This document shows, piece after piece, positions 10,852 through 21,870 of a stretch of 64,000 nucleotides of DNA. The notes under the pieces were generated by a model. That model was not told the DNA's origin. It was given only the letters and a program-made list of their open reading frames with translations, and did not search any database. This stretch comes from Siccibacter turicensis LMG 23730 (GTDB lineage Bacteria > Pseudomonadota > Gammaproteobacteria > Enterobacterales > Enterobacteriaceae): the NCBI RefSeq assembly GCF_000463155.2, contig NZ_AWFZ01000017.1, positions 248,001-312,000 of the forward strand, in the 5' to 3' direction. Positions within the stretch are counted from its first letter, which is position 1. Each line of letters starts with the position of its first letter. A program made the translations under genes and the position numbers.

Positions 10852-11472
10852 ATGCCAAAATTACGCCATATTTGCCTTACTTTACTTGCGCTTAGCGTTT
10901 CAACCCTCACCCACGCCGACGAAAAACGTTACGTTTCGGATGAACTGAATACCTGGGTACGCAGCGGCCCTGGCGATAACTATCGTCTGGTCGGCACGCT
11001 GAATGCCGGCGAAGAAGTAACGCTGCTGCAAAGCAATGACGCAACCAAATATGGCCAGGTTCGCGACGGCGAAGGCCGTACCGTGTGGATCCCGCTTGGC
11101 CAGCTGAGCAACCAGCCCAGCCTGCGCACCCGGGTGCCGGATCTGGAAAACCAAGTGAAAACCCTGACGGACAAGCTCACCAACATTGACGCCACCTGGA
11201 ATCAGCGCACCGCCGATATGCAGCAGAAGGTCGCCCAGAGCGACAGCGTCATCAACGGCCTCAAGGAAGAGAACCAGAAGCTGAAGAATGAGCTTATCGT
11301 GGCGAAGAAGAAGGTGGACGCCGCCAATATTCAGCTGGATGACAAGCAGCGCACCATCATCATGCAGTGGTTTATGTATGGCGGCGGCGTCGCGGGCGTC
11401 GGTTTGCTGCTGGGCCTGCTGCTGCCGCATATGATCCCGAGCCGTAAACGCAAAGATCGCTGGATGAACTAA
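10852..11472 (+). CDS. ygiM: YgiM, SH3-domain membrane protein (TIGR04211 family)
   Basis: A 206-residue protein with a signal peptide (residues 1-23, ending THADEK), a bacterial SH3 domain (about 25-90; WVRSGPGDNYRLVGTLNAGE), a coiled coil (about 95-165), and a C-terminal transmembrane helix (about 171-193) followed by the basic tail RKRKDRWMN. This places the SH3 domain in the periplasm. The function is unproven; SH3 domains of this type often contact peptidoglycan. It precedes cca in E. coli too, though two genes are inserted here. Confidence 0.92.
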   Translation: MPKLRHICLTLLALSVSTLTHADEKRYVSDELNTWVRSGPGDNYRLVGTLNAGEEVTLLQSNDATKYGQVRDGEGRTVWIPLGQLSNQPSLRTRVPDLENQVKTLTDKLTNIDATWNQRTADMQQKVAQSDSVINGLKEENQKLKNELIVAKKKVDAANIQLDDKQRTIIMQWFMYGGGVAGVGLLLGLLLPHMIPSRKRKDRWMN

Positions 11473-11499
11473 TGACGCGATGACAGCGATCGACAGGCA

Positions 11500-11540
11500 A
11501 TAAAAAAGGGCGGCCACCGCGAGGTGAGCCGCCCTTGTTG
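11500..11540. terminator. Bidirectional terminator between ygiM and the YfaZ-like gene
   Basis: The inverted repeat AGGGCGGC / GCCGCCCT (13-nt loop) has an A-run on the left and a T-rich right side, and separates convergent genes. Confidence 0.85.
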
Positions 11541-11550
11541 TCAGACGGGA

Positions 11551-12096
11551 TCAGAAACGCAGCGATCCGCCGAGGGTGAAGCCATCGACCAGCACGTTAT
11601 CTTTGCGTCCGTCCTGGTTTTTCATCTCAATGTACTGATAGCCCGCACGCAGGTTCACCAGCGATACCGGGGTGAAGCTCAGGCCGCCGCCGATCTCTTT
11701 GTAGTTGGCGAGGTTGCTGTTGAACGCTTCCGGCGCATAGTAATACTCACCATATACGCCCCACATGTCGTTCAGCGCGTAGTGTGCACCCGCGCCGACC
11801 GCCGTGGCATAACCGTCTTTACCGTTTTCCGGGTGGGTATAGAGCGCTTTGATAGTGGGAGACACACGCAGTGCCCCGGCATCCACGTTGTAGCCCAGAC
11901 CCAGGCCAAATGCTTTCCCGTCATCATTACTGCGCAGCCAGTTGCCGTTCAGAAACAGTCCAGGGGTGTTGCTACCCAGGCCCAGTTCGAGGTTGGTGCT
12001 TTTCCGGCTTACATCCACGCTGCCTTCAATGGCTTGTGCAGCGCCGCTCATCACAACCAGGCTCAGTGCGCTCAGGGTAATCACTTTTTTCAACAT
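11551..12096 (-). CDS. YfaZ-like outer-membrane protein
   Basis: A 181-residue protein with a clear signal peptide (MLKKVITLSALSLVVMSGAA-QA) and a mature part rich in alternating hydrophobic strands, ending in the outer-membrane terminal residue Phe (LGGSLRF). It resembles YfaZ-family beta-barrels of unknown transport role. ATG at 12096 has AAGGAAAG upstream and gives an exact signal peptide start; the 21-codon extension is not needed. It is absent from this position in E. coli, so it is an insertion between ygiM and cca. Family assignment is by resemblance only. Confidence 0.8.
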   Translation of the reverse strand: MLKKVITLSALSLVVMSGAAQAIEGSVDVSRKSTNLELGLGSNTPGLFLNGNWLRSNDDGKAFGLGLGYNVDAGALRVSPTIKALYTHPENGKDGYATAVGAGAHYALNDMWGVYGEYYYAPEAFNSNLANYKEIGGGLSFTPVSLVNLRAGYQYIEMKNQDGRKDNVLVDGFTLGGSLRF

Positions 12097-12173
12097 CGGT
12101 ACTTTCCTTCTGGACTTAAAAACCAGCCCCGACCGTAACACGCTGAAAATAAACCTCACCTAAATTACCAAAT

Positions 12174-12198
12174 GAAAAAACCAGCCCGGTTGGGCTGG
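12174..12198 (-). terminator. Terminator after the Cys-rich gene
   Basis: The stem CCAGCCC-AA-CCGGGCTGG-type hairpin at 12180-12197 is followed on the minus strand by TTTTTT, directly downstream of the Cys-rich gene. Confidence 0.75.
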
Positions 12199-12222
12199 CT
12201 GTGTGGATACGCCCCGCGCGCG

Positions 12223-12579
12223 TTACTGAACCAGGGTCGGTTCAGAGGTCAGGCGGGCCAGCATCTGCAGGCAGGCATCCGCGCAGGCACGGCACGCTCT
12301 CGCGCACTGCTGGCAGTGCTCATGAGGATGCCGGACGCAGGTTTCCGCGCAGGCCTTGCAGATATCGACGCACACCCGGCACATCGCAATGGCAAAATCG
12401 CTGTTAAGGCTCAGAAACTGGGCCGACAGACGGCATATCGCCGCGCACTGGGTGTCCATACGGATGCAATCTTTCATCATCCCGTTGTCATCTTCCGCCA
12501 GACAGGACGCCGCGCAGTAGTCGCACGCCGCCGCGCAGGCATAGCAGGTATCAATACATGCCTGAACATCTCTGTGCAT
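12223..12579 (-). CDS. Four-helix-bundle Cys-rich copper-binding type protein (DUF326)
   Basis: A 118-residue protein with 19 cysteines, nearly all spaced at 3-7 residues along predicted helices (Cys8, 12, 15, 19, 22, 26, 38, 45, 49, then 67-103). This pattern is that of the DUF326 / Csp-like four-helix bundles, which store Cu(I) inside the bundle. There is no signal peptide, so it would be cytosolic. The C-terminal LTSEPTLVQ is free of Cys. It has its own terminator and no metal transporter beside it. Copper binding is inferred from the family, not shown. Confidence 0.85.
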   Translation of the reverse strand: MHRDVQACIDTCYACAAACDYCAASCLAEDDNGMMKDCIRMDTQCAAICRLSAQFLSLNSDFAIAMCRVCVDICKACAETCVRHPHEHCQQCARACRACADACLQMLARLTSEPTLVQ

Positions 12580-12766
12580 ACCTCACCTCCGATTTACGTT
12601 AAGTGGATGTAATAAGTTTGCACATAAACAAGGTGTTAGCCAAACGGTACGCGGCATCCGTGTGTAAAGCCGCGCGGGACGGGGAATGCGGTGCCCCCCT
12701 TTTACGTCGCCATCTCCTCTACACTTACGTATTATCGTGGGCTTAATAACGACGGGAGAGTGGCTG

Positions 12767-14014
12767 GTGAAGATCTATCTGGTGGGTGGTGCGGTACGCG
12801 ACGAGCTGTTGGGGTTGCCGGTCAAAGACAGGGACTGGGTCGTGACGGGCGCTACGCCACAGGAGATGCTGGATGCCGGCTATCAGCAGGTAGGCCGTGA
12901 TTTCCCGGTCTTTTTGCACCCCCAGAGTCATGAAGAATATGCCCTCGCCCGCACCGAGCGGAAATCCGGCCAGGGCTACACCGGCTTTACCTGCTACGCC
13001 GCGCCGGACGTGACGCTGGAGCAGGATCTGCTGCGCCGCGATCTCACCATTAACGCCATTGCCCGCGATACGGACGGCACGCTGGTTGACCCGTATCACG
13101 GCCAGGACGATCTGCGCCAGCGCCTGCTGCGCCATGTGTCGCCGGCGTTTAACGAGGATCCGCTGCGCGTGCTGCGCGTGGCGCGCTTCGCCGCCCGCTA
13201 TGCCCATCTCAGCTTCCGCATTGCCGATGAAACGCTGGCGCTGATGCGCAGCATGGCGGAGGCCGGCGAGCTTGAGCACCTGACCCCGGAGCGGGTGTGG
13301 AAAGAGACCGAAGCTGCGCTGGGCACCCGCAATCCGCAGGTGTTTTTCCAGGTGCTGCGCGACTGCGGCGCCCTGAAGGTGCTGTTTCCGGAGCTTGATG
13401 CGCTGTTCGGCGTACCGGCCCCGGCCAAATGGCACCCGGAGATCGATACCGGCGTTCACGTCCTGATGACGCTCTCGATGGCGGCGATGCTCAGCCCGGC
13501 CATCGACGTACGCTTCGCCACGCTGTGTCACGATCTGGGCAAAGGCCTGACGCCGAAGCATCTCTGGCCGCGCCACCACGGCCACGGCCCGGCGGGCGTG
13601 AAGCTGGTCGAAAAGCTGTGCCAGCGCCTGCGCGTCCCGAACGAGATGCGCGATCTGGCGAAGCTGGTGGCGGAGTACCACGATCTGATCCATACCTTCC
13701 CGATCCTGCAACCGAAAACCATCATCAGGCTGTTCGACAGCATCGACGCCTGGCGCAAGCCCCAGCGCGTGGAGCAGGTCGCCTTAACCAGCGAAGCGGA
13801 CGTGCGCGGGCGTACCGGTTTTGAAGCGAGCGATTATCCGCAGGGCCGACTGCTGCGCGAGGCCTTTGCGGTGGCGAAAGCCGTACCCACGAAAGATGTC
13901 GTGGACGCTGGTTTTCAGGGGACGGAGATTCGTGAAGAACTGACCCGACGCCGGATCTGGGCGGTCAGCGCGTGGAAGGAGATACACTGCCCCCAGCCGA
14001 AAGCGGAAGGCTGA
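12767..14014 (+). CDS. cca: Cca, CCA-adding tRNA nucleotidyltransferase / phosphohydrolase
   Basis: A 415-residue enzyme that builds or repairs the 3' CCA of tRNAs. The nucleotidyltransferase head has [19 protein letters not shown] (about 7-25) and [10 protein letters not shown] (about 89). The C-terminal part carries an HD phosphohydrolase domain (CHDLGKG near 255, RHHGHG near 270). The start is GTG at 12767 behind GGGAGAG (12754-12760), which aligns with the E. coli start; the longer ATG frame begins 27 codons upstream with no matching sequence. Confidence 0.96.
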   Translation: MKIYLVGGAVRDELLGLPVKDRDWVVTGATPQEMLDAGYQQVGRDFPVFLHPQSHEEYALARTERKSGQGYTGFTCYAAPDVTLEQDLLRRDLTINAIARDTDGTLVDPYHGQDDLRQRLLRHVSPAFNEDPLRVLRVARFAARYAHLSFRIADETLALMRSMAEAGELEHLTPERVWKETEAALGTRNPQVFFQVLRDCGALKVLFPELDALFGVPAPAKWHPEIDTGVHVLMTLSMAAMLSPAIDVRFATLCHDLGKGLTPKHLWPRHHGHGPAGVKLVEKLCQRLRVPNEMRDLAKLVAEYHDLIHTFPILQPKTIIRLFDSIDAWRKPQRVEQVALTSEADVRGRTGFEASDYPQGRLLREAFAVAKAVPTKDVVDAGFQGTEIREELTRRRIWAVSAWKEIHCPQPKAEG

Positions 14015-14047
14015 TCGCTCCCGGCCTGAAAGCCGGGAGCGTCTTAC

Positions 14048-14866
14048 TCAGAAGAATACGACGTAGACCGCGGCGGCCACCACAAAGCGGTAGATGGCAA
14101 ACGGGATAAACGAAATACGCTTGATGAGATGCAGGAAGGTTTTGATAGCCACCAGCGCCACCAGGAACGCGGTAACAAAGCCCACGGCGAACATCGGGAA
14201 GTCGGCCATGGTCAGGAAGTGCCAGCTCTTGTAGAGATCGAGCACCGTTGCGCCCATCATCATCGGCACGGCCAGCAGGAACGAGAATTCCGACGCCGCG
14301 TAGCGGCTTACGCCCATCAGCATCCCGCCGGAAATGGTGGCGCCTGAACGCGAGAACCCCGGCCACAGCGCCAGACACTGGAAGCAGCCAATCATAAACG
14401 CCTGACGATAGGTCATATCATCCAGCCCCGGTGCGCGCGGCTCTTTCGGCTTCAGCACCTCAGCGGCAATCAGCAGGAAGCCGCCGACTACCAGCGCATA
14501 CATCACGTTGATAGGGTTAAACAGGGATTTGATGGCGTCATGGAAGATAAGCCCCAGCACTACCGCCGGGATCATGCCGAGCAGGATGTGGATCAGGGTC
14601 AGACGGCCCTTGCCGGTGCCTTCATGCGGCGGATGACCAAAGTGGATGCCGATCAGGCCAAACAGACGGCGCCAGAACATCACCACCACGGCCAGAATCG
14701 ACCCGAGCTGAATCACCACTTCAAACGTCTTCGCCGTTTCATCTTCGAACCCCAGCAGGTGTCCGACGATAATCATGTGACCGGTGCTGGAGACGGGCAG
14801 GAACTCGGTCAGGCCTTCGACCACGCCGAGTATCGCCGCCACCAGCAGCGAGTGCATATCACTCAT
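14048..14866 (-). CDS. uppP: UppP (BacA), undecaprenyl-diphosphate phosphatase
   Basis: A 272-residue polytopic inner-membrane enzyme that dephosphorylates C55-PP to recycle the lipid carrier of peptidoglycan and LPS; overproduction gives bacitracin resistance. Both family motifs are present: [14 protein letters not shown] (about 17-30) and [13 protein letters not shown] (about 171). ATG at 14866 ([10 protein letters not shown]) aligns with E. coli and has AGAGGG about 8 nt upstream. It is convergent with cca. Confidence 0.97.
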   Translation of the reverse strand: MSDMHSLLVAAILGVVEGLTEFLPVSSTGHMIIVGHLLGFEDETAKTFEVVIQLGSILAVVVMFWRRLFGLIGIHFGHPPHEGTGKGRLTLIHILLGMIPAVVLGLIFHDAIKSLFNPINVMYALVVGGFLLIAAEVLKPKEPRAPGLDDMTYRQAFMIGCFQCLALWPGFSRSGATISGGMLMGVSRYAASEFSFLLAVPMMMGATVLDLYKSWHFLTMADFPMFAVGFVTAFLVALVAIKTFLHLIKRISFIPFAIYRFVVAAAVYVVFF

Positions 14867-14981
14867 CAAATGACCCTCTAAAAATATTCAAAAGAATAAA
14901 AGCAGCGCGCCTGTGCAGCGGCTGCAAAATGTCCACGCAGTATGACCCGTATCCCCGCGTTTGGTTTAATGAATATGAAAA

Positions 14982-15350
14982 CTAAATGGTTTCTTTCGGA
15001 TTATTGCTACGCTCGATGATTACACCGACGTTTACCGCACGCGCGACGGCGCCAGGCTTGCTGACTTTGATGCGCACCCAGGGCGAGGCAAAGCGGGTCA
15101 GCAGGATATCCGCCACCTCTTCCGCCACACGTTCCACCAGCGCGAATTTATTACCTTCCACGTGGCCGACGATGGCCTCGCTGATGTCGGCATAGCTCAG
15201 GCAGTCATTCACGTCGTCGCTTTTTGCCGCACGGCGGTTGTCCCATGCCATTTCGATATCGAACACCAGCTTCTGCTCGATGGTCTGTTCCCAGTCGTAA
15301 ACGCCAATAGTGGTGATTACTGAAAGTTGCTCTATAAATACAATGTCCAC
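14982..15350 (-). CDS. folB: FolB, dihydroneopterin aldolase
   Basis: A 122-residue enzyme of folate synthesis that cleaves 7,8-dihydroneopterin to 6-hydroxymethyl-dihydropterin and glycolaldehyde, and also epimerises it. Conserved segments are IGVYDWEQ (Tyr/Glu of the pterin pocket), LSYADI and the KPGAVA segment. I chose the GTG at 15350 ([10 protein letters not shown]) because it aligns with the E. coli start; another GTG two codons upstream is possible. It is divergent from plsY. Confidence 0.95.
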   Translation of the reverse strand: MDIVFIEQLSVITTIGVYDWEQTIEQKLVFDIEMAWDNRRAAKSDDVNDCLSYADISEAIVGHVEGNKFALVERVAEEVADILLTRFASPWVRIKVSKPGAVARAVNVGVIIERSNNPKETI

Positions 15351-15502
15351 GATCACCTGCCCGATGGTTGGCTAAGCCGAAAGCCCGCAGCTCGCCGCGT
15401 TGCCAGCCTCAGGCTGTACGGCGGGATACCACTTCCGGCGAAATATGCGTATTATCCACAGATGCAGAGAATACAACGACATTTTCAAAACGGAACAGCG
15501 TT

Positions 15503-16141
15503 ATGAGTGTAATCGCGCCTGGGATGATGATCCTCGCGTACCTGTGCGGCTCCATATCCAGCGCCATTCTGGTCTGCCGACTCGCGGGTCTGCCCGACCC
15601 ACGCCTGAGCGGATCCGGTAATCCCGGTGCGACCAACGTCTTACGCATTGGCGGCAAGGGCGCCGCACTTGCGGTACTGATATTCGACGTGTTGAAAGGC
15701 ATGCTGCCGGTGTGGGGCGCCTACGCGCTGGGCGTTACGCCGTTCTGGCTGGGGTTGATTGCTATCGCCGCCTGTCTGGGCCATATCTGGCCGATTTTCT
15801 TCCATTTTCGCGGCGGTAAAGGCGTTGCCACCGCGTTTGGTGCCATCGCGCCCGTGGGCTTCGATCTCACCGGTGTGATGGCCGTGACCTGGCTGCTTAC
15901 CGTCCTGCTGAGCGGCTACTCGTCCCTTGGGGCGATTATCAGCGCGCTGATTGCCCCCTTCTACGTCTGGTGGTTCAAACCGCAGTTCACCTTCCCGGTC
16001 GCGATGCTCTCGTGTCTGATCCTGATGCGTCATCACGACAACATTCAGCGCCTGTGGCGGGGTCAGGAGAGTAAGATCTGGAAGAAGCTGAGGCGTAAGA
16101 AAAGCGACGAGAAGCACGCAGAGAAAGACAACGTAGAGTAA
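15503..16141 (+). CDS. plsY: PlsY, acyl-phosphate:glycerol-3-phosphate acyltransferase
   Basis: A 212-residue inner-membrane enzyme that acylates glycerol 3-phosphate at position 1 using acyl-phosphate. The three glycine-rich motifs are intact: [13 protein letters not shown] (about 36), GGKGVAT (about 103) and the later SLGAI segment. Five hydrophobic spans precede a very basic cytosolic tail. The open frame begins 45 codons earlier but ATG at 15503 (MSVIAPGMM) aligns with the family start. In E. coli ttd genes separate plsY from tsaD; here they are adjacent and convergent. Confidence 0.96.
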   Translation: MSVIAPGMMILAYLCGSISSAILVCRLAGLPDPRLSGSGNPGATNVLRIGGKGAALAVLIFDVLKGMLPVWGAYALGVTPFWLGLIAIAACLGHIWPIFFHFRGGKGVATAFGAIAPVGFDLTGVMAVTWLLTVLLSGYSSLGAIISALIAPFYVWWFKPQFTFPVAMLSCLILMRHHDNIQRLWRGQESKIWKKLRRKKSDEKHAEKDNVE

Positions 16142-16192
16142 ACGCTCGCCGCAGGGCTGCGACGAGCAATGCACAGGCCCGCTAACGGGCTA

Positions 16193-17206
16193 TCAGGCGG
16201 CCGGCAGCTCCGCCAGCGGCCAGCGCGGACGCACAGAGACGCTCAAGTCCGCCACGCATCCTGCCTTAAACCGCACCATTCCCGCATAGGCGATCATCGC
16301 CCCGTTATCAGTACAGAATTCCGGACGCGCGTAGAACACTTCACCGCGACGCTTCTCCATCATCTGCCCCAGTTTTGCCCGCAGGGTGCGGTTGGCGCTG
16401 ACGCCGCCCGCCATCACCAGACGCGTAAAGCCGGTCTGATCCAGCGCGCGCTTGCACTTGATCATCAGGGTATCCACCACCGCATCTTCAAACGCGCGGG
16501 CGATATCGGCACGGGTCTGATCGTCGGTGCCGTTATCGCGAATGGTGTTGGCCGCAAAGGTTTTCAGACCGGAGAAGCTCAGATCCAGCCCCGGACGGTC
16601 GGTCATCGGGCGCGGGAAGGTAAAGCGCCCTTCAACGCCCTGTGCGGCCATCTTCGACAGCAGCGGGCCGCCGGGATAGTCCAGCCCCAGCAGCTTGGCG
16701 GTTTTATCGAAGGCTTCACCCGCGGCGTCATCAATGGACTCGCCCAGCAGTTCGTACTGGCCGATGCCGGTCACGCTGATGAGCTGGGTATGGCCGCCGG
16801 AAACCAGCAGCGCGACAAAGGGAAACGCCGGCGGGTTATCTTCAAGCATCGGCGCCAGCAGGTGGCCTTCCATGTGATGGACGGCGATCGCCGGCACGTC
16901 CCAGGCAAACGCCAGCGACCGACCGATGGTCGCACCGACCAGCAGCGCACCGACCAGACCGGGGCCGGCCGTGTAGGCCACCGCATCGATCTCACCCGGC
17001 GCGACGTTGGCCTCTTTCATGGCGGCCTGAATCAGCGGAATGGTTTTACGCACGTGATCGCGTGAAGCCAGCTCAGGCACCACGCCGCCGTAGTCAGCGT
17101 GAAGTTTCACCTGACTATACAGTTGGTTGGCGAGCAACCCGTTTTCATCGTCGTAAATGGCGATGCCGGTTTCATCGCAGGATGTTTCGATTCCCAGTAC
17201 ACGCAT
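16193..17206 (-). CDS. tsaD: TsaD, tRNA threonylcarbamoyladenosine transferase
   Basis: A 337-residue Kae1/TsaD ATPase-fold protein that, with TsaB and TsaE, transfers threonylcarbamoyl to A37 of ANN-decoding tRNAs. The metal-binding HHMEGH motif lies at about residues 110-115, with further ASKHA motifs [10 protein letters not shown] (5-14) and SGGHTQL (about 134). It is divergent from rpsU, the usual enterobacterial arrangement, with a 305-bp region between them. Confidence 0.97.
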   Translation of the reverse strand: MRVLGIETSCDETGIAIYDDENGLLANQLYSQVKLHADYGGVVPELASRDHVRKTIPLIQAAMKEANVAPGEIDAVAYTAGPGLVGALLVGATIGRSLAFAWDVPAIAVHHMEGHLLAPMLEDNPPAFPFVALLVSGGHTQLISVTGIGQYELLGESIDDAAGEAFDKTAKLLGLDYPGGPLLSKMAAQGVEGRFTFPRPMTDRPGLDLSFSGLKTFAANTIRDNGTDDQTRADIARAFEDAVVDTLMIKCKRALDQTGFTRLVMAGGVSANRTLRAKLGQMMEKRRGEVFYARPEFCTDNGAMIAYAGMVRFKAGCVADLSVSVRPRWPLAELPAA

Positions 17207-17727
<521 letters not shown>

Positions 17728-17731
17728 TTGA

Positions 17732-17751
17732 TTGAGGACTCAGGTCCTCAT
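17732..17751 (+). terminator. Attenuating terminator between rpsU and dnaG
   Basis: GAGGAC-TCAG-GTCCTC followed by ATTT lies 4 bp after rpsU. The E. coli operon has a partial terminator at this place that lowers dnaG expression relative to rpsU. Confidence 0.7.
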
Positions 17752-17911
17752 TTCAGACAGAGTTGTTGCTATAAAGGGCCGTGCTTCCGAAAGGAATGCG
17801 CGGCTTGTTTTCGTTTATAACTTTCATAATTCAAGTCGCAGATAGTGGGTACGCCCACGGCCATCCTGCCACTCGACTTATGTCAGTTATTCAAGCTACT
17901 ACACGGGGCTT

Positions 17912-19657
17912 ATGGCTGGACGTATTCCACGCGTTTTTATCAATGACCTGCTGGCTCGAACCGATATCGTCGACCTTATCGACGCACGGGTAAAGCTTAA
18001 AAAGCAGGGCAAGAATTTTCATGCGTGCTGTCCTTTTCATAATGAGAAAACCCCCTCCTTCACCGTAAACGGTGAAAAACAGTTCTACCACTGCTTTGGC
18101 TGCGGCGCACACGGTAACGCTCTGAGCTTTTTGATGGAGTACGACAAGCTCGACTTCGTGGAAAGCGTAGAAGAGCTGGCGGCGATGCACAACCTTGAAG
18201 TGCCGTACGAAGCCGGCAGTGGGCCCAGCCAGATTGAACGCCATCAGCGTCAAAACCTGTATCAGCTGCTCGACGGGCTGAATGCGTTTTATCAGCAGTC
18301 GCTGACGCAGCCCGCGGCAGAACCTGCCCGCCAGTATCTGGATAAACGCGGTTTAAGTCGCGAGGTCATTGAGCGTTTTGCCATTGGCTATGCGCCTCCG
18401 GGCTGGGACAACGTATTAAAGCGTTTCGGGGGAAATCAGGAGAACCGACAGTCGCTTATCGACGCCGGTATGCTGGTGACCAACGATAACGGACGCAGCT
18501 ATGACCGCTTTCGCGAGCGCGTCATGTTCCCCATCCGCGATAAGCGGGGCCGGGTTATCGGCTTTGGCGGGCGCGTTATGGGCGACGGGCAACCGAAGTA
18601 CCTGAACTCCCCGGAAACCGATATTTTCCATAAGGGCCGCCAGCTGTATGGCCTGTATGAAGCGCAGCTGAGCCAGCAGGAACCGCCGCGGCTGTTGGTG
18701 GTTGAAGGCTATATGGATGTCGTCGCGCTGGCGCAGTACGACATCAACTATGCCGTCGCCTCGCTCGGCACCTCGACCACAGCGGATCATATCCAGCTGC
18801 TGTTCCGGGTGACCAACAGCGTGGTCTGCTGCTACGACGGCGACCGCGCCGGACGTGAAGCCGCATGGCGCGCGCTGGAAACGGCGCTGCCCTATATGAC
18901 CGATGGCCGCCAGCTGCGCTTTATGTTCCTCCCGGATGGGGAAGATCCCGATACGCTGGTGCGTAAAGAGGGCAAAGCGGCGTTTGAAGCGCGGATGGAG
19001 CAGGCTCAGCCGCTCTCCACGTTTTTGTTCAACAGCCTGCTGCCGCAGGTTGATTTGAGTACGCCGGACGGACGCGCGCAGCTCAGTACGCTGGCGCTGC
19101 CGCTGCTCAACCAGGTTCCGGGCGAAACGCTGCGCATCTATCTGCGTCAGGAGCTGGGCAACAAGCTGGGGATCCTGGACGATAGCCAGCTGGAGCGACT
19201 GATGCCGAAAAAGGCAGATAGTTCTGCTTCACGGCCGGTGCCGACGCTAAAACGCACAACCATGCGTATACTGATTGGACTGCTGCTGCAAAACCCGGAG
19301 CTGGCGCCGCTGGTGCCCGATTTATCAGGGCTGAACGCGGAAAAATTGCCCGGGCTTGGCTTATTCCGGGAATTGGTCAACACTTGTTTGTCACAGCCAG
19401 GACTCACTACCGGCCAGCTGCTGGAGCAGTATCGCGGCACAAATGAAGCCGCAACCCTTGAAAAACTCTCAATGTGGGACGATATAGCAGACAGGGACAT
19501 CGCAGAAAAAACGTTCACCGATGCGCTGGAGCATCTTTTTGACTCCGCGTTGGATCTGAGACTTAACGAATTAATTGCCCGCTCGCGTACCGAAGGATTG
19601 AGCGCAGCAGAGCGTGAGGAAGTTCGCATTATCACGCAGGCGCGAGCGAAGAAGTAG
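17912..19657 (+). CDS. dnaG: DnaG, DNA primase
   Basis: A 581-residue primase that makes RNA primers at the replication fork. The N-terminal CHC2 zinc-binding domain shows CPFHNEKTPSF (about 40) and CFGCGAHG (about 61). The TOPRIM catalytic core contains VVEGYMDVVAL (about 264) and YDGDRAGREA (about 309). The C-terminal third is the DnaB-binding domain. It is the middle gene of the operon; a heat-shock promoter for rpoD lies inside its 3' end. Low primase levels in E. coli come from the upstream terminator and weak translation signals. Confidence 0.98.
   Translation: MAGRIPRVFINDLLARTDIVDLIDARVKLKKQGKNFHACCPFHNEKTPSFTVNGEKQFYHCFGCGAHGNALSFLMEYDKLDFVESVEELAAMHNLEVPYEAGSGPSQIERHQRQNLYQLLDGLNAFYQQSLTQPAAEPARQYLDKRGLSREVIERFAIGYAPPGWDNVLKRFGGNQENRQSLIDAGMLVTNDNGRSYDRFRERVMFPIRDKRGRVIGFGGRVMGDGQPKYLNSPETDIFHKGRQLYGLYEAQLSQQEPPRLLVVEGYMDVVALAQYDINYAVASLGTSTTADHIQLLFRVTNSVVCCYDGDRAGREAAWRALETALPYMTDGRQLRFMFLPDGEDPDTLVRKEGKAAFEARMEQAQPLSTFLFNSLLPQVDLSTPDGRAQLSTLALPLLNQVPGETLRIYLRQELGNKLGILDDSQLERLMPKKADSSASRPVPTLKRTTMRILIGLLLQNPELAPLVPDLSGLNAEKLPGLGLFRELVNTCLSQPGLTTGQLLEQYRGTNEAATLEKLSMWDDIADRDIAEKTFTDALEHLFDSALDLRLNELIARSRTEGLSAAEREEVRIITQARAKK
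19455..19486 (+). promoter_or_regulatory. Sigma-32 heat-shock promoter (Phs) of rpoD, inside dnaG
   Basis: CCCTTGAAA (19455-19463) and GGGACGATAT (19476-19485) match the -35 and -10 of the known E. coli Phs within dnaG, at the same place in the gene. Confidence 0.7.
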
Positions 19658-19963
19658 CACCCGTCGCCGGGTGAACAAACGTAATACTGAATTCTGCGGC
19701 TTAATTGCCGATTATTGATCGGGAGAACCCGACAGCCGCACCGCCGGGCAGCGGCATGATACTAAAAGCGCCCGCACTACCAGACACAGACGTATCGCAG
19801 CAGGAGGCATGTGATTCATCCGCCAGGTCCTGAAATGTCAGAGACGGGGATGCACAGTGCCTCTTCAGCATTTATAGCGGTACGGACAGTGGCTGGTAAC
19901 GTTATTGTTGGCGGCAACGCCTACCAACACCAACCCTCATGAAATAAGTGTGGATACCGTCTT
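19658..19963 (+). other. 306-bp dnaG-rpoD intergenic leader
   Basis: No gene is visible. In E. coli this interval is transcribed through and cleaved between dnaG and rpoD. The text holds several GC-rich inverted repeats (for example around CGGGAGAACCCG near 19718) and no obvious strong terminator. I see nothing more specific. Confidence 0.5.
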
Positions 19964-21805
19964 ATGGAGCAAAACCCGCAGTCACAGCTGAAGCTTCTCG
20001 TCACACGTGGTAAGGAGCAAGGCTATCTGACCTATGCCGAGGTCAATGACCATCTGCCGGAAGATATCGTCGACTCCGATCAGATCGAAGACATCATCCA
20101 AATGATCAACGATATGGGCATTCAGGTGATGGAAGAAGCACCTGACGCCGACGATCTGTTGCTTGCTGAAAACTCAAACAACACCGATGAAGACGCGGAA
20201 GAAGCTGCAGCCCAGGTGCTGTCCAGCGTGGAATCTGAAATCGGCCGCACCACTGACCCGGTGCGCATGTACATGCGCGAAATGGGTACCGTGGAGCTGC
20301 TGACCCGCGAAGGCGAAATTGACATCGCCAAACGTATCGAAGATGGCATCAATCAGGTTCAGTGCTCCGTCGCCGAGTATCCGGAAGCGATCACCTATCT
20401 GCTTGAGCAGTATGACCGCGTGGAAGCGGGCGATGCACGCCTGACCGATCTCATCACCGGCTTCGTCGACCCTAACGCGCAGGAAGATATCGCACCAACG
20501 GCCACGCACGTCGGCTCTGAACTGTCCACCGAAGAGATGGACGATGACGAAGACGAAGATGAAGACGAAGACGACGACAGCGACGACGACAACAGCATCG
20601 ATCCTGAGCTGGCACGTGAGAAATTCGGCGAGCTGCGCACGCAGTACGAAGTAACGCGCGACACCATCAAAGCGAAAGGCCGCAGCCACGCGAAGGCGCA
20701 GGAAGAGATCCTCAAGCTGTCTGAAGTGTTCAAGCAGTTCCGTCTGGTGCCGAAGCAGTTCGACTACCTGGTAAACAGCATGCGCGTCATGATGGATCGC
20801 GTGCGTACCCAGGAACGCCTGATCATGAAGCTATGCGTTGAACAGTGCAAAATGCCGAAGAAAAACTTCATCACCCTGTTCACCGGCAACGAAACCAGCG
20901 AAACCTGGTTTAACGCCGCGATCGCGATGAACAAACCCTGGTCCGAGAAGCTGAAAGACGTTTCAGAAGACGTCCATCGCGGCCTGCAGAAGCTGCAGCA
21001 GATTGAAGAAGAAACCGGCCTGACCATCGAGCAGGTTAAAGACATCAACCGTCGCATGTCCATCGGCGAAGCGAAAGCCCGTCGTGCGAAGAAAGAGATG
21101 GTTGAAGCGAACTTGCGTCTGGTTATCTCTATCGCCAAGAAATATACCAACCGTGGTCTGCAGTTCCTCGACCTGATTCAGGAAGGCAACATCGGCCTGA
21201 TGAAAGCGGTAGACAAGTTTGAATACCGTCGCGGCTATAAGTTCTCCACCTACGCAACATGGTGGATCCGTCAGGCGATCACCCGCTCTATCGCAGACCA
21301 GGCGCGCACCATCCGTATTCCGGTGCATATGATTGAGACCATCAACAAGCTCAACCGTATTTCTCGCCAGATGCTGCAGGAGATGGGTCGCGAGCCGACG
21401 CCGGAAGAGCTGGCCGAGCGCATGCTGATGCCGGAAGACAAAATCCGCAAGGTGCTGAAAATCGCCAAAGAGCCTATCTCCATGGAAACACCGATCGGTG
21501 ATGATGAAGATTCGCATCTGGGGGATTTCATCGAGGATACCACCCTCGAGCTGCCGCTGGACTCTGCCACCACCGAGAGCCTGCGTGCTGCCACCCACGA
21601 CGTGCTGGCTGGCCTCACCGCCCGTGAAGCAAAAGTGCTGCGTATGCGTTTCGGTATCGACATGAACACCGACCACACGCTGGAAGAAGTGGGCAAACAG
21701 TTCGACGTTACCCGCGAACGTATCCGTCAGATCGAAGCGAAGGCGCTGCGTAAGCTGCGTCACCCGAGCCGCTCTGAAGTGCTGCGTAGCTTCCTGGACG
21801 ACTAA
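19964..21805 (+). CDS. rpoD: RpoD, housekeeping sigma-70 factor
   Basis: A 613-residue primary sigma factor, the length of E. coli RpoD. Region 1.1 occupies about 1-95. The acidic stretch [17 protein letters not shown] sits near 188-205, between regions 1.2 and 2. Region 2 ([28 protein letters not shown]) recognises the -10, and region 4.2 ([19 protein letters not shown], about 572-590) the -35. It is the last gene of the rpsU operon and also read from Phs in dnaG. Confidence 0.99.
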   Translation: MEQNPQSQLKLLVTRGKEQGYLTYAEVNDHLPEDIVDSDQIEDIIQMINDMGIQVMEEAPDADDLLLAENSNNTDEDAEEAAAQVLSSVESEIGRTTDPVRMYMREMGTVELLTREGEIDIAKRIEDGINQVQCSVAEYPEAITYLLEQYDRVEAGDARLTDLITGFVDPNAQEDIAPTATHVGSELSTEEMDDDEDEDEDEDDDSDDDNSIDPELAREKFGELRTQYEVTRDTIKAKGRSHAKAQEEILKLSEVFKQFRLVPKQFDYLVNSMRVMMDRVRTQERLIMKLCVEQCKMPKKNFITLFTGNETSETWFNAAIAMNKPWSEKLKDVSEDVHRGLQKLQQIEEETGLTIEQVKDINRRMSIGEAKARRAKKEMVEANLRLVISIAKKYTNRGLQFLDLIQEGNIGLMKAVDKFEYRRGYKFSTYATWWIRQAITRSIADQARTIRIPVHMIETINKLNRISRQMLQEMGREPTPEELAERMLMPEDKIRKVLKIAKEPISMETPIGDDEDSHLGDFIEDTTLELPLDSATTESLRAATHDVLAGLTAREAKVLRMRFGIDMNTDHTLEEVGKQFDVTRERIRQIEAKALRKLRHPSRSEVLRSFLDD

Positions 21806-21822
21806 TCGGTTTTTCTGACCGC

Positions 21823-21853
21823 AAAAAGCCCCGACCTGGTCGGGGCTTTTTAT
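21823..21853. terminator. Terminator after rpoD
   Basis: AAAAAGCCCCGACC-T-GGTCGGGGCTTTTT forms a long perfect hairpin with A- and T-runs on both sides. It can end rpoD and the convergent accessory operon. Confidence 0.95.
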
Positions 21854-21870
21854 TTTCCACTACCATGCCA

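Noticed and set aside
12743-13711. 322-codon minus-strand frame opposite cca
   Set aside because: Antisense shadow; cca motifs on the plus strand are intact.
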